Shown here: positions 33,371-44,766 of the stretch, in pieces | Numbering within the stretch: the first letter of the stretch is position 1 | Layout: every line of letters begins with the position of its first letter | Source of the DNA: Scilla litardierei | Taxonomy: Eukaryota > Streptophyta > Magnoliopsida > Asparagales > Asparagaceae | Length of the DNA: 64,000 bases | Assembly (NCBI GenBank): GCA_030789695.1 | Contig: CM061139.1 | Coordinates: 4,913,878 to 4,977,877, forward strand | Direction: 5' to 3' | Notes under the pieces: generated by a model | The model's database searches: none | Told to the model about the DNA's origin: nothing | The model's input: the letters and a program-made list of their open reading frames with translations, nothing else | Position numbers and translations under genes: made by a program

Positions 33371-35556
33371 TCAGCACCTACGCATTCCCATAGATGATAA
33401 GTGTTTGTAGAACACATCTCTGGGGATCGCCTTAGTAAGGGGATCCGCTATCATCTCATGCATGGATATGTATCCTATGTCTACTTCCTTCCGTTTGTCA
33501 TAGTCCTTCGTAAACTTGAATCGAATATCAATGTGTTTGGTCTTACAATGAAATTTAGGATCTTTGACATAGGCAATCGAGGCTTGACTATCACTGTATA
33601 TAGGAACAGTGCTCGAGTCAGTGGCATTCGTCAGCATGTCTAAGAATTTCCTAAGCCAAACAGCTTTTTGGACCGCCATGCTGAATGCTACGAATTCGGC
33701 TTCCATGGTTGATAGAGCGATGCAGGTTTGTTTCTTGCTGCTCCAGGATATTGCACCATTCCTGAGCAAGAAAACAAAGCCTGAGGTAGATCTTCGCTCG
33801 TCGAGATCACCTGCCCAATCAGCATCGGTATAGCCTTCGAGTCTCAAGGTATTGCCTTGATTGCACAACGCATAGTCCGCAGTCCCTTTGAGGTACCTTA
33901 ATATCCTCTTCACCGCTTTCCAGTGTGCCTGTCCTGGGTTGGATTGTTAACGGCTTACCATACCAACAGCATAGCAAATGTCCGGTCTGGTACACATCAT
34001 TGCGTACATCAGACTCCTGACAGCACTGGAGTATGGAACCTTTTCCATAGCTTTCTTTTCTTTTGGATCTTTGGGACACATCTCCAAACATAGACCCTCG
34101 CCTTTGCTTATTGGAGTATCAATTGGCTTGCAGTCCTGCATATTAAACCGTTCTAAAACTTTCTTTATATATGTCTCTTAAGAGAGAGAAAGAAGTTTCT
34201 TGGAACGATTCCTTGAGATCTTAACTCCAAGGATATATGCAGCTTCACCCATGTCTTTCATTTCAAAGACGGATGAAAGCCAAGCTTTGATATCCATGAT
34301 AAGACGCTTATCATTTCCGGCTATAAGTATGTCATCTACATAAAGAGACATAATTACATACTTGTTCTTAATCCTCTTAATGGATACGCAGTTGTCTTCG
34401 TCGAGCATGGAGAAACCATACGACAAAACGACTTCTTGAAAGCGCATATACCACTGCCTTGAGGATTGTTTAAGACCATATATGGATTTACGAAGTTTAC
34501 AAACCTTATGTTTGTTTTCTTCTTGTACGAACCCATTTGGTTGTTCCATGTAGATCTCCTCATCTAGTTCTCCGTTAAGAAAAGCAGTCTTTACATCCAT
34601 CTGATGTAATTCGAGGTCCAAACGAGCCACCATTGCCAGAATTAAGCGAATGGAGGTAAAACGCACGACAGGAGAGAAAGTCTCTTCGTAGTCTATTCCT
34701 TCCTGTTGCGTGAAACCTTTTGCAACAAGGCGAGCTTTATATTTCTCGATGGAGCCATCAGCCTTATGCTTGATTTTGAGAACCCACTTGTTCCCAATGG
34801 CTCTACATCCCTTAGGTAAATCAACCAAGTCCCAGACTTGGTTTGTTTTCATGGATTGAAGTTCTTCTTCCATTGCCGCTATCCATTTATCTTTAGCAGG
34901 GCATGTGACGGCCTGTTTGAAATTTACAGGTTCGTCATCATCTTGTAGTAATGTCATGAATGTTTGAGGAAATTCATCCTCAAATCTCAGAGGTGTTAGC
35001 CTCGTTCGATTACTACGTCTTGCTTGAGTTTGATCACTCCCACTTGGAATGACATCACTCCCACTTGGAATAACATCACTCCCACTTGGAATAGGATTGG
35101 TATCGTTCGTATCATCCATTGGTGAAGTTTGAAACGTATTTTCTTCTTCACCAAGGATTCTCCCACTCGAACGGTCCGATCCTTCTTGATCCCAAGTCTC
35201 AAACAAGGATAAGTCTTGACTTATCTCACCCTGTCTTGGAAACTCGTTTTCCAAGAAGACAACATTCCTCGATTCGAATTCTATTAGACCCCAATTGTCC
35301 TCTTGACCGACGAAAACATATCCTTTGGAGTTTTCAGCGTATCGGATGAAGATACACTTCCTCCCACGTGGCCCAAGTTTGCCATATTTGTGAGAGGATA
35401 AATGTGCGTAAGAGGCACAACCCCAAGGTTTTAGAATGCTTAAGTCTGGAGTTCAATTGTTCCACAACTCATAAGGAGTAGAACTTACCGACTTCGAGGG
35501 TACACGGTTTAAGATGAATGCTGCCGTCAATAATGCATCACCCCAAAAGGTGATGG
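33371..35556 (-). pseudogene. Element D integrase end, reverse transcriptase and RNase H
   Basis: After the element B junction the frame gives the integrase end ('WGDALLTAAFILNRVPSKS', 'YELWN'). It continues through a linker with a repeated 'IPSGSDV' unit to the copia RVT_2 reverse transcriptase: 'NKWVLKIKHKADG', 'DVKTAFLNGELDEEIYMEQP', 'VCKLRKSIYGLKQSSRQWY' and the catalytic 'LYVDDILIAG' near 34330. RNase H follows with 'YTDADWAGDLDERRSTSGF', 'STMEAEFVA', 'SDSQASI' and 'HIDIR', ending at 33371. In-frame stops at 35453-35455, 34178-34180 and 33947-33949 break it, but no frameshift is seen. The protein would have copied element RNA into DNA inside the particle. Confidence 0.92.
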
Positions 35557-38395
35557 TGTCACGCCCCGCTTCCCAAAAATGTGGAGGCGAAGTGTGAGAA
35601 GGTCCGCTCAGACTTGAAGCTACAAAGCTACAAGTCCGATAAGCGTCAATCACTTTAAACTGCAGGTCCTTGCAACGCGGAACGAAACAAAGATAATAAT
35701 AACAAAAAGAGACAAAAGAACATCTCGGAATATCCATAATAATAAATCTCAACATCGCAGAAAAGCCACCAGGCTAAAATAAAAGAGTCTAAAAGAGGCC
35801 CAGCATGGCCAACAAAGGTACAAAGTACGAAAACAAAGAAAGGGTGCAAGCCTTGACATCTAACAACAACCTAAAGCAAAGCAAGTAAAATCAGTCTCTA
35901 AGACTGGTCTCCGGTGTCCACGAACTCCTCGACGAACGTAGGCTCAGGCTCAGGCTCAGCAACACCTCGACCTCAACAACTGTCTCTGGCTCAGGGTCTA
36001 ACATGTGACACCCAAAAGAGCAAGGGGCACATGTCAACAAGTCTGGAAGACTTGTGCAAGGAAACTGAAAGCAGGTAAAAGTAAAGCAACCTAGCAGTTC
36101 TAGCATGATGCAATGACATGTCAGTTAAAGTAATGAGTGCAACAAGTAAAGTGAAGTACGAGCATGGCATGGCATGGATGACAAATATTACATGAATCAT
36201 TCACAAGACAAGTACAAGACAAGGAAAGTAAGCACCTCGTGCACAGAGATTCCGTCTTTTGGCTAGAGTGGCTGCGCGGGCCAACTCCTAAGCTCAAGCG
36301 ATCGTTTATCCCTACCCCTCCACGTGTGTCGAGCCAGGGCCTTACCCCCGAACGGGAATGCTCGCTTCTGGAACACGAGCCAGGAAGTGTTTTATCTTGT
36401 TGGTCTAGGGGTGCACCTAGCCAGACAAGGGAGTACAAGTACTAGTAGTGTAGCGTGTGATACGAATGCGACATTCAATGCATGGATGACATGACAAGAC
36501 AAGTAGTAAGGAGTACAGGTAAGGAAAGTAAACGTGACAGTTTAGTATGCATGAACAACAAGTTTTAAGGGTTGGATCTAGCTTCGTTGTCAAGCTAGAT
36601 CAATTAGGTGACAGATCTAGTTTCGTTGTCAAACTAGATCAAGTAGGCGTCTAGCCAGCTATCATTTCACTGACTAGTCTCTTTTACGCTAAAAACAAGG
36701 AAGTGGCCTAAAAACATGGCCCTAAGCAAGATTTGGCAAGTTTCACTTGCCTGCAAGTATCACGTCAGAGAAACATCGTCCAACGAGTCCAAAGTCACAA
36801 TTCCTACGTGCACAAGTCCACCGGCCTACATCCGTTTTATTAATCTTGATTAGTGATTTCTAAAACATTTAAAATACTTTAAAATACTGATTTTAGTCTT
36901 AATTAGCATGCATTGGGTTTGGGGGGTGCAAATCGTTACCTCAACACGACGCGAAAGCTACACCGGCGTCGGGTAGCGACGCCGGGGGTTGGAATAAAAG
37001 ATCGCGCTCCAAGTCCAGATTCCAATTAGATTCCTCGCTGGAAATTTCAGAGCAATCAACCCGGGCGACGATTCCAGATTCCAAAGCTAGCACGTGCGAC
37101 GACGGGCTACGACGTGCGACGACGTCGTACGTTGCAAGTCGTCAAAGAGAACGCACCTAGGTGGGGCCCACAGTAGTCCTAGGGACCTTTGGGGAACCCA
37201 CAATACCTCTGGAGAACTTGGGGGGCCCACAGAGGCAAGTGGTGCGACGGATGCGGGGTTGCGACGAATGACTCTTGGTCGTACAGCCTCGGTGCGGGGA
37301 GATCTCTCGGTCGCTGCGGGGGAACGGGGCTGTGCGGCGCTTGGGGGTGTGCAGCAGTGCGGGTGCGGGGGCCTCCTTCGGTCAGGTCGGTAGGGAGGGT
37401 CGGTCGTGCGCTTGGATGCGAAGGCTGCGACGTTGCAACGTTGCAGCGTTGCAATCGTCAGTCGGTGCGTGCGGCCCGATCGGTCAGGCGCTGTGCGGAG
37501 CGGGGCGACAAGGCGGGGTCGATGCGGAGCGCTGTGCGGAGCGGATGCGAGCCAAGCCCTCGGTCAGACCGAGGGCTTCTCTCGATCGGAGCGGTTGAAC
37601 GGTGGGGCGCTGTGCTGCGATGCGAGCGATGATGGATGCGGGGGCGGCTAGCGGTCGGAGCGGGGGAACGGGGGCGTTTTCCTCGGTCGGTGCGGGGGCT
37701 GAACGTCGCAACGTTGCGACGAATCGTCGCAACGTCCAATTTCGAGTTTGGAAGAGGCTAGGGCTAATTTCTTGCGAAAATAGGTCTTCCTAGGGGTTGC
37801 TTATATAGTATAGATGGGTTGACTTGGTCTAGGGCTAAATCTAATAGGATTAGAAGTTTAAAATAATTTAAAATTTGAAATTCAACTTCTCCAACTCACC
37901 CAAGGATTTGACTTGGTCCAAATGAGCTGGAAATTGGCTCAAAAATTCTTTAATACGTTTAAAACTCAAATAAATTTTATTTGGCCGAAAATAATTTGTA
38001 AATTAATTATTAAAAATAATATAAAACTTGTTAAAAATATAAAAGTGGTCAAATAAACTCCAAAAATTATAAAATAAATATCGGGGTGATCGTGATGACG
38101 AAAGTGAGCTAACTAAAAAGACGGATCTCAAATTCGACGTCGGACGACAAAACTAAAAATAGGAACGTCTCCCGTCAAGAGCGAGAATCGTCACGTCTCA
38201 TCGAGTAAGTTTAAATTGTGGAAGAACGACTCGAGAAGTGTCGTTTCAAGATAGTGCCACTATTTAATACTCTCAGAGACGTTCACAATGGCATATCACA
38301 CAAAAGTGTTCACAATCAAATATAGTCTAAAACAAACACGTGCACGGCCAAAAGCACGTGCACGAAAAACGTACAACGAAAAAGTGGTCGTTACA
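35557..38395 (-). repeat. Element B 3' LTR (left copy)
   Basis: Near-identical to 41915-44761. A GC-rich domain (about 36940-37740) contains repeated words such as 'gcgacg', 'gtcggtgcg' and 'cgttgcaacg', with AT-rich DNA after it. The frames of 80-147 codons in this block exist in up to five frames at once and I do not treat them as genes. Confidence 0.93.
37800..37809 (-). promoter_or_regulatory. TATA box in element B 3' LTR
   Basis: The minus strand reads CTATACTATATAAGCAACCC, at the edge of the GC-rich domain. The copy in the 5' LTR is at 44166-44175. Confidence 0.65.
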
Positions 38396-38420
38396 TCCTC
38401 CCCACCTTAGAATAAAGTCC
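38396..38420 (-). other. Element B polypurine tract
   Basis: The minus strand reads 'ctaaggtggggagga' directly before the 3' LTR, the Tekay-type signature. Confidence 0.8.
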
Positions 38421-41208
38421 GTCCTCGGACTTTCTAATATATCTAGTCGCTCTAGTAACTACCCTAATCAAGTCACATTATATGTCAACCCAAGTATAGT
38501 CATTACATGTGCTTATATATGCACTAGGTAGTCAAACATTAACACTACCAACACGTATATATATACATTCACGTACGTCATATACTTATACCTATTATAG
38601 TCAGTCAACTTCATACATGTATTTCGATCATATATATAAGCATACATCCCTTATATATCTACTACCTACCTAAACACAAAACAATATTTCAGATACTCAT
38701 ATAAGGATAGACTCACACTTAGCAAATACAATCGTCGCTCTACGTATAGATAGCTACCTATGCACAAACAACATGGGTATACAACTCCCTAATATTCATT
38801 CAATACCAAACATCTCAACACATGTAGTCACTCCATACTATTTTAAATCAAGCTTCACTATATTTAATATATATTCACCACTACTATGGTTTCACTATAT
38901 ATATAGTCATTCAGATATTTCACCATACATTCACATTACGTACGGTCCTATAACTGTATTTACAACACGCCACATATACCATAGTCATCAATACCTATAA
39001 CTAAGCACATACTTACCCGTGCATGGTGCACACCCATACACGCTAACTTTTCATTTACGTATACCAATCATATCATTATATAACTAGCACGCCTACACAC
39101 CTAGTTTAGCTAGTACACATACGTTCACACAACAAGCCCTAATAAATAACTATACCACAAGACCAACCCTATAACTATATACTGGTATAGCGACCCACAA
39201 TCATGTGCGTAACACAACCAGGTACAAACACTCCTATCACTATACATACATCAAACATCGCTATATTCAAACTTCAGACATACATTCAATATACTTAGAG
39301 TATACCCACTCAAGCTTGAGTGAGACTCAATACACATATCAGAATATTCTATATACGTAACACGACATTTATACCTATACCAATACCACTCCAATATTTA
39401 TACGCCTACCAATAAAACCATATACATACCATAAGCCAATCACACTTAATGTTTAGTCATGTAATACTCACATAGTTCAATCACTCTATATACCATAATA
39501 ATAATAATACAGACATCAGCACACACATATAATTATAATACACTCCCTAATACATGCACACGTATTCATCGTATAATCACTCACATGTAACATACATATT
39601 CACACCGTAGCCTACTACCTATAACTGGTGTACCAATACCTATTATTATTATCACACCTAGCATACATATAGTTTCACCAGCATATTGCTTCAACCATTA
39701 TAAGTATCCCTAATTACCTACAGCCTATTAGGTACTCCTACCCTAAATCTCATATACACGGGCATCCCTAGTATGGTATAGCTACCCACACACCAAACTA
39801 TAACTACTAACACGCAAACAACTTCACACATCATGAATAACTCCGAATATATATAACACACAATAAGCAACCATTAATATACCATGGGGGAGTACACTCA
39901 TTCAAGCCAACATATGCGGAATTTGAAAACCGTCGTACTTCAAAAGTTGAAATCCTCGTCAGGAAAGAAATATTTGGAGATCGATAAAACGTGTTGTTTC
40001 AAAATAAGTTTGAGTCGAATATTCATAATAAGAGAAAATGGTCTATTGGTTTTAAAAAAAATCATTAAAAGAGGAAGTAAAATCATTTACACGAATATTG
40101 AAGACGTAGTTTAGAAAATATTATACGGCGGTGATTTAATATAATGTTTGTGAAAGTCAAAGAAGGAAATCAAGTAACGGAAGGATTTAAACTCATGTTA
40201 AATGCTTTCAAAACTTTTAGGTTATGGAAAATTTTAAAATAATCAATATTGAAGCTGCTTTTCAAAGGAACCAGGATTTGCAAAAATGAAAAACTGATTT
40301 ACACAAGGTCCTTAGCATACGAGCACAACGAACCTGATACAGTTATATAAAAATAATTGAAATTCTATTTAGTCTCGAAATTTTCCGAAAAGCACGTAGG
40401 GGAAGTGGAAAGATAATATTAATAACTTGGTAGTAGAATTATCAAAATTGATAGTAAAGCTTTAAAACCAAACCATGGGAAGTCTGGGTCAGGAGTAGTA
40501 ATTCCTTAGAATTTTGAAATAGCGAAAACGATGAGCATGAAACCGACTGGCTAAAAGCTGAAATTCCATGTGACTCGAAAGTATATTAAGGAAAATGTAT
40601 TTTCATAGATACGAAAGTGTAGGCTGAAAAAGCATTATAACCTATTGTTCAAAAAATTTCGACAAAAGTTTTAAAAATTTAAATCAACGAGGAGCATGAA
40701 GTGTAAGTATGTACACATATTAAAATTTGAACAAATTTAAAACTTAGGGAAAGAGGAAATCAAAAAGAAAATACTTTCAGAAGATTCAAGATTTGTGATG
40801 GAGAGATTTGAAAATTGACGACGATTGTCATGAGTCGATCTCGGGAATCGAGGCAAGGAAAACGGTCAGATGTTCAAAACATACATACGCCTAGGATATG
40901 GCCCAGGATACCTACGGGAAAACTCCTACAGTCGCCCAACTAAAGCTTAAGAAACTTAGCGCTAGGTCTTTCTAAGGGAGCTAGGTGGTAATGAAATGCG
41001 CTCAGCTCGGTCCGGAATCGATGAACCCAAACGAACGACTGAAGGAAATTCTAGAAGTCTAATATGGTCAGGGGTAAACAAGGACCACTAAGGTAACTCT
41101 TATGACGATTAAATCAATTCACAGCAAGGAATCTAATTAACAGTCTAACAATCAACCCTATTTTTGCAAACAATCATATGCACGCATAATTTAACAAGTC
41201 AGGACTAA
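38421..41208. other. Element B internal region, no recognisable gene
   Basis: From 38421 to about 39880 the plus strand contains only about 5-10 percent G in the sampled lines and consists of A/C/T words such as 'tatacatac' and 'cacatatac'. From about 39880 to 41200 the base use becomes ordinary, with AAA-rich runs. No frame longer than 76 codons and no pol motif is seen. Element A has a similar tract at 5455-5900. Confidence 0.65.
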
Positions 41209-41766
41209 CTAAGGGAAGAAACAACTAGGTCGAGAGTTACCTACGATAACCTCATCCACAGTCTCGCTCTCCACTGCCATCATCGGATAAGCCTGCTCCC
41301 TTGGATGCATGGCCTGCTGAAAAGCCTGCTTCTGTGGAGCGAGGGCTGGTCCACGACTGGTAGGCACAGGTGCTTTCTGCCGTAACGGCTGTGCAGCGAT
41401 GGGTTCCTTCCAAGGTTGGTTAGACTTCGGACACTCCTTCATAGCATGAGTAGGATCTCCACAAACCAGGCACTGGCCCAGCCTCTTCCTGCACTGTTTC
41501 TTCTCATGACCAATCTTGCTACAATGATGGCACACCTTCCGACTTGGCCCAGTTACTGGTGCTTCCTTCTGTGGAATTCCCTCCGATGCTTTCCGCAATT
41601 GATTTGCATGCCGACAATCCTTCGCTGAATGAGTAGCAGCACCACAAATCAAACACCAGCCTAGAAATCTTCTGCACTGCTCCCTAATGTGCCCGGTCTT
41701 GCCACAGAAATAGCAAGTCTTCAGAGTAGGTCCGCCACCAACTCGGGTCTGTCGTCTCCTCGCCAT
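41209..41766 (-). CDS. Element B zinc-knuckle-only gag-derived protein
   Basis: A 185-codon intact frame starts 148 bp inside the 5' LTR. It has four perfect CX2CX4HX4C knuckles: CYFCGKTGHIREQC and CLICGAATHSAKDC (about residues 18-52), then CHHCSKIGHEKKQC and CLVCGDPTHAMKEC (about 77-111). The second pair repeats the first, so the two-knuckle unit was duplicated. Tekay-type gag normally ends in one such pair. A Pro/Gln-rich linker and 'VDEVIVG' follow, a sequence like that between gag and protease, and then the frame stops. Capsid is absent. A good 5' splice site (GTAG/GTAACTC) sits at the 'EVIVG' codons. By family it should bind nucleic acid, perhaps element RNA. Its actual role is unknown. 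Confidence 0.75.
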   Translation of the reverse strand: MARRRQTRVGGGPTLKTCYFCGKTGHIREQCRRFLGWCLICGAATHSAKDCRHANQLRKASEGIPQKEAPVTGPSRKVCHHCSKIGHEKKQCRKRLGQCLVCGDPTHAMKECPKSNQPWKEPIAAQPLRQKAPVPTSRGPALAPQKQAFQQAMHPREQAYPMMAVESETVDEVIVGNSRPSCFFP

Positions 41767-41879
41767 CTAACGACATAGAAAACGAACACAAATTTAGACT
41801 CAATAGCTTAATGACTTAGATGTTGTAATTTATTTAATGGACATTCCGTTATTATCGTTGTTTCGTTATTTCGCAATTG

Positions 41880-41914
41880 CAAGATTGAGACCTGCATGGG
41901 CCACCAACAAAACC
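41880..41914 (-). other. Leader next to element B 5' LTR, primer-site region
   Basis: Directly after the 5' LTR the minus strand reads 'ggttttgttggtggcccatg' and then 'caggtct'. It shares ggtttt and gcccatgcaggtct with element A. The canonical initiator-Met site is absent. Confidence 0.45.
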
Positions 41915-44761
41915 TGTCACGCCCCGCTTCCCAAAAACGTGGAGGCGAAGCGTGAGAAGGTCTGCTCAGACTTGAAGCTACAAAGCTACAAGTCCGATAA
42001 GCGTCAATCACTTTAAACTGCAGGTCCTTGCAACGCGGAACGAAACAAAGATAATAATAACGAAAAGAGACAAAAGAACATCTCGGAATATCCATAATAA
42101 TAAATCTCAACATCGCAGAAAAGCCACCAGGCTAAAATAAAAGAGTCTAAAAGAGGCCCAGCATGGCCAACAAAGGTACAAAGTACGAAAACAAAGAAAG
42201 GGTGCAAGCACCGACATCTAACAACAACCTAAAGCAAAGCAAGTAAAATCAGTCTCTAAGACTGGTCTCCGGTGTCCACGAACTCCTCAACGAACGTAGG
42301 CTCAGGCTCAGCGTCAGCAACACCTCGACCTCAACAACTGTCTCTGGCTCAGGGTCTAACATGTGACACCCAAAAGAGCAAGGGGCACATGTCAGCAAGT
42401 CTGGAAGACTTGTGCAAGGAAACTGAAAGCAGGTAAAAGTAAAGCAACCTAGCAGTTCTAGCATGATGCAATGACATGTCAGTTAAAGTAATGAGTGCAA
42501 CAAGTAAAGTGAAGTACGAGCATGGCATGGCATGGATGACAAATATTACATGAATCATTCACAAGACAAGTACAAGACAAGGAAAGTAAGCACCTCGTGC
42601 ACAGAGATTCCGTCTTTTGGCTAGAGTGGCTGCGCGGGCCAACTCCTAAGCTCAAGCGATCGTTTATCCCTACCCCTCCACGTGTGTCGAGCCAGGGCCT
42701 TACCCCCGAACGGGAATGCTCGCTTCTGGAACACGAGCCAGGAAGTGTTTTATCTTGTTGGTCTAGGGGTGCACCTAGCCAGACAAGGGAGTACAAGTAC
42801 TAGTAGTGTAGCGTGTGATACGAATGCGACATTCAATGCATGGATGACATGACAAGACAAGTAGTAAGGAGTACAGGTAAGGAAAGTAAACGTGACAGTT
42901 TAGTATGCATGAACAACAAGTTTTAAGGGTTGGATCTAGCTTCGTTGTCAAGCTAGATCAATTAGGTGACAGATCTAGTTTCGTTGTCAAACTAGATCAA
43001 GTAGGCGTCTAGCCAGCTATCATTTCACTGACTAGTCTCTTTTACGCTAAAAACAAGGAAGTGGCCTAAAAACATGGCCCTAAGCAAGATTTGGCAAGTT
43101 TCACTTGCCTGCAAGTATCACGTCAGAGAAACATCGTCCAACGAGTCCAAAGTCACAATTCCTACGTGCACAAGTCCACCGGCCTACATCCGTTTTATTA
43201 ATCTTGATTAGTGATTTCTAAAACATTTAAAATACTTTAAAATACTGATTTTTAGTCTTAATTAGCATGCATTGGGTTTGGGGTCCTAGGGGTGCAAATC
43301 GTTACCTCAACACGACGCGAAAGCTACACCGGCGTCGGGTAGCGACGCCGGGGGTTGGAATAAAAGATCGCGCTCCAAGTCCAGATTCCAATTAGATTCC
43401 TCGCTGGAAATTTCAGAGCAATCAACCCGGGCGACGATTCCAGATTCCAAAGCTAGCACGTGCGACGACGGGCTACGACGTGCGACGACGTCGTACGTGG
43501 CAAGTCGTCAAAGAGAACACACCTAGGTGGGGCCCACAGTAGTCCTAGGGACCTTTGGGGAACCCACAATACCTCTGGAGAACTTGGGGGGCCCACGGAG
43601 GCAAGTGGTGCGACGGATGCGGGGTTGCGACGAATGACTCTTGGTCGTACAGCCTCGGTGCGAGGAGATCTCTCGGTCGCTGCGGGGGAACGGGGCTGTG
43701 CGGCGCTTGGGGGTGTGCAGCAGTGCGGGTGCGGGGGCCTCCTTCGGTCAGGTCGGTAGGGAGGGTCGGTCGTGCGCTTGGATGCAAAGGCTGCGACGTT
43801 GCAACGTTGCAGCGTTGCAATCGTCGGTCGGTGCGGGCGGCCCGATCGGTCAGGCGCTGTGCGGAGCGGGGCGACAAGGCGGGGTCGATGCGGAGCGCTG
43901 TGCGGAGCGGATGCGAGCCAAGCCCTCGGTCAGACCGAGGGCTTCTCTCGATCGGAGCGGTTGAACGGTGGGGCGTTGTGCTGCGATGCGAGCGGTGATG
44001 GATGCGGGGGCGGCTAGCGGTCGGAGCGGGGGAACGGGGGCGTTTTCCTCGGTCGGTGCGGGGGCTGAACGTCGCAACGTTGCGACGAATCGTCGCAACG
44101 TCCAATTTCGAGTTTGGAAGAGGCTAGGGCTAATTTCTTGTGAAAATAGGTCTTCCTAGGGGTTGCTTATATAGTATAGATGGGTTGACTTGGTCTAGGG
44201 CTAAATCTAATAGGATTAGAAGTTTAAAATAATTTAAAATTTGAAATTCAACTTCTCCAACTTACCCAAGGATTTGACTTGGTCCAAATGAGCTGGAAAT
44301 TAGCTCAAAAATTCTTTAATACGTTTAAAACTCAAATAAATTTTATTTGGCCGAAAATAATTTGTAAATTAATTATTAAAAATAATATAAAACTTGTTAA
44401 AAATATAAAAGTGGTCAAATAAACTCCAAAAATTATAAAATAAATATCGGGGTGATCGTGATGATGAAAGTGAGCTAACTAAGAAGACGGATCTCAAATT
44501 CGACGTCGGACGACAAAACTAAAAATAGGAACGTCTCCCGTCAAGAGCGAGAATCGTCACGTCTCATCGAGTAAGTTTAAATTGTGGAAGAACGACTCGA
44601 GAAGTGTCGTTTCAAGATAGTGCCACTATTTAATACTCTCAGAGACGTTTACAACGGCATATCACACAAAAGTGTTCACAATCAAATAAAGTCTAAAACA
44701 AACACGTGCACGGCCAAAAGCACGTGCACGAAAAACGTACAACGAAAAAGTGGTCGTTACA
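41915..44761 (-). repeat. Element B 5' LTR (right copy)
   Basis: Same termini and domains as the left LTR. One small difference is an extra 'tcctaggg' near 43284. Confidence 0.93.
44166..44175 (-). promoter_or_regulatory. TATA box in element B 5' LTR
   Basis: ACTATATAAG on the minus strand. In the 5' LTR this copy would start element transcripts. Confidence 0.65.
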
Positions 44762-44766
44762 GATGG

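Larger units (their letters stand above)
35557..44761 (-). mobile_element. Element B: non-autonomous gypsy-type element with zinc-knuckle gene
   Basis: LTRs of 2839 and 2847 bp (TGTCACGCCCC...GTCGTTACA) flank 3.5 kb. The perfect duplication GATGG (35552-35556 and 44762-44766) lies in the element D integrase. Polypurine tract at the left and zinc-knuckle gene at the right give minus orientation. No capsid, protease, reverse transcriptase or integrase was found. The LTR start, the leader block next to the 5' LTR and the 3' junction ('gaggacggactttattctaa', 'ggtggggaggatgtaac') relate it to element A and to Tekay chromoviruses. LTRs differ by roughly 1 percent, so it moved recently while lacking its own enzymes. 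Confidence 0.93.

Noticed and set aside
35453..36445. Short minus-strand frames such as those with 'SLSLSLRSS' in the B LTR
   Set aside because: They span the D/B junction or are simple LTR sequence. The real coding part ends at 35556.
37094..37793. Frames of up to 147 codons in the B LTR, repeated at 43460-44159
   Set aside because: They repeat only because the two LTRs are copies. They exist in up to five frames and have no domain.
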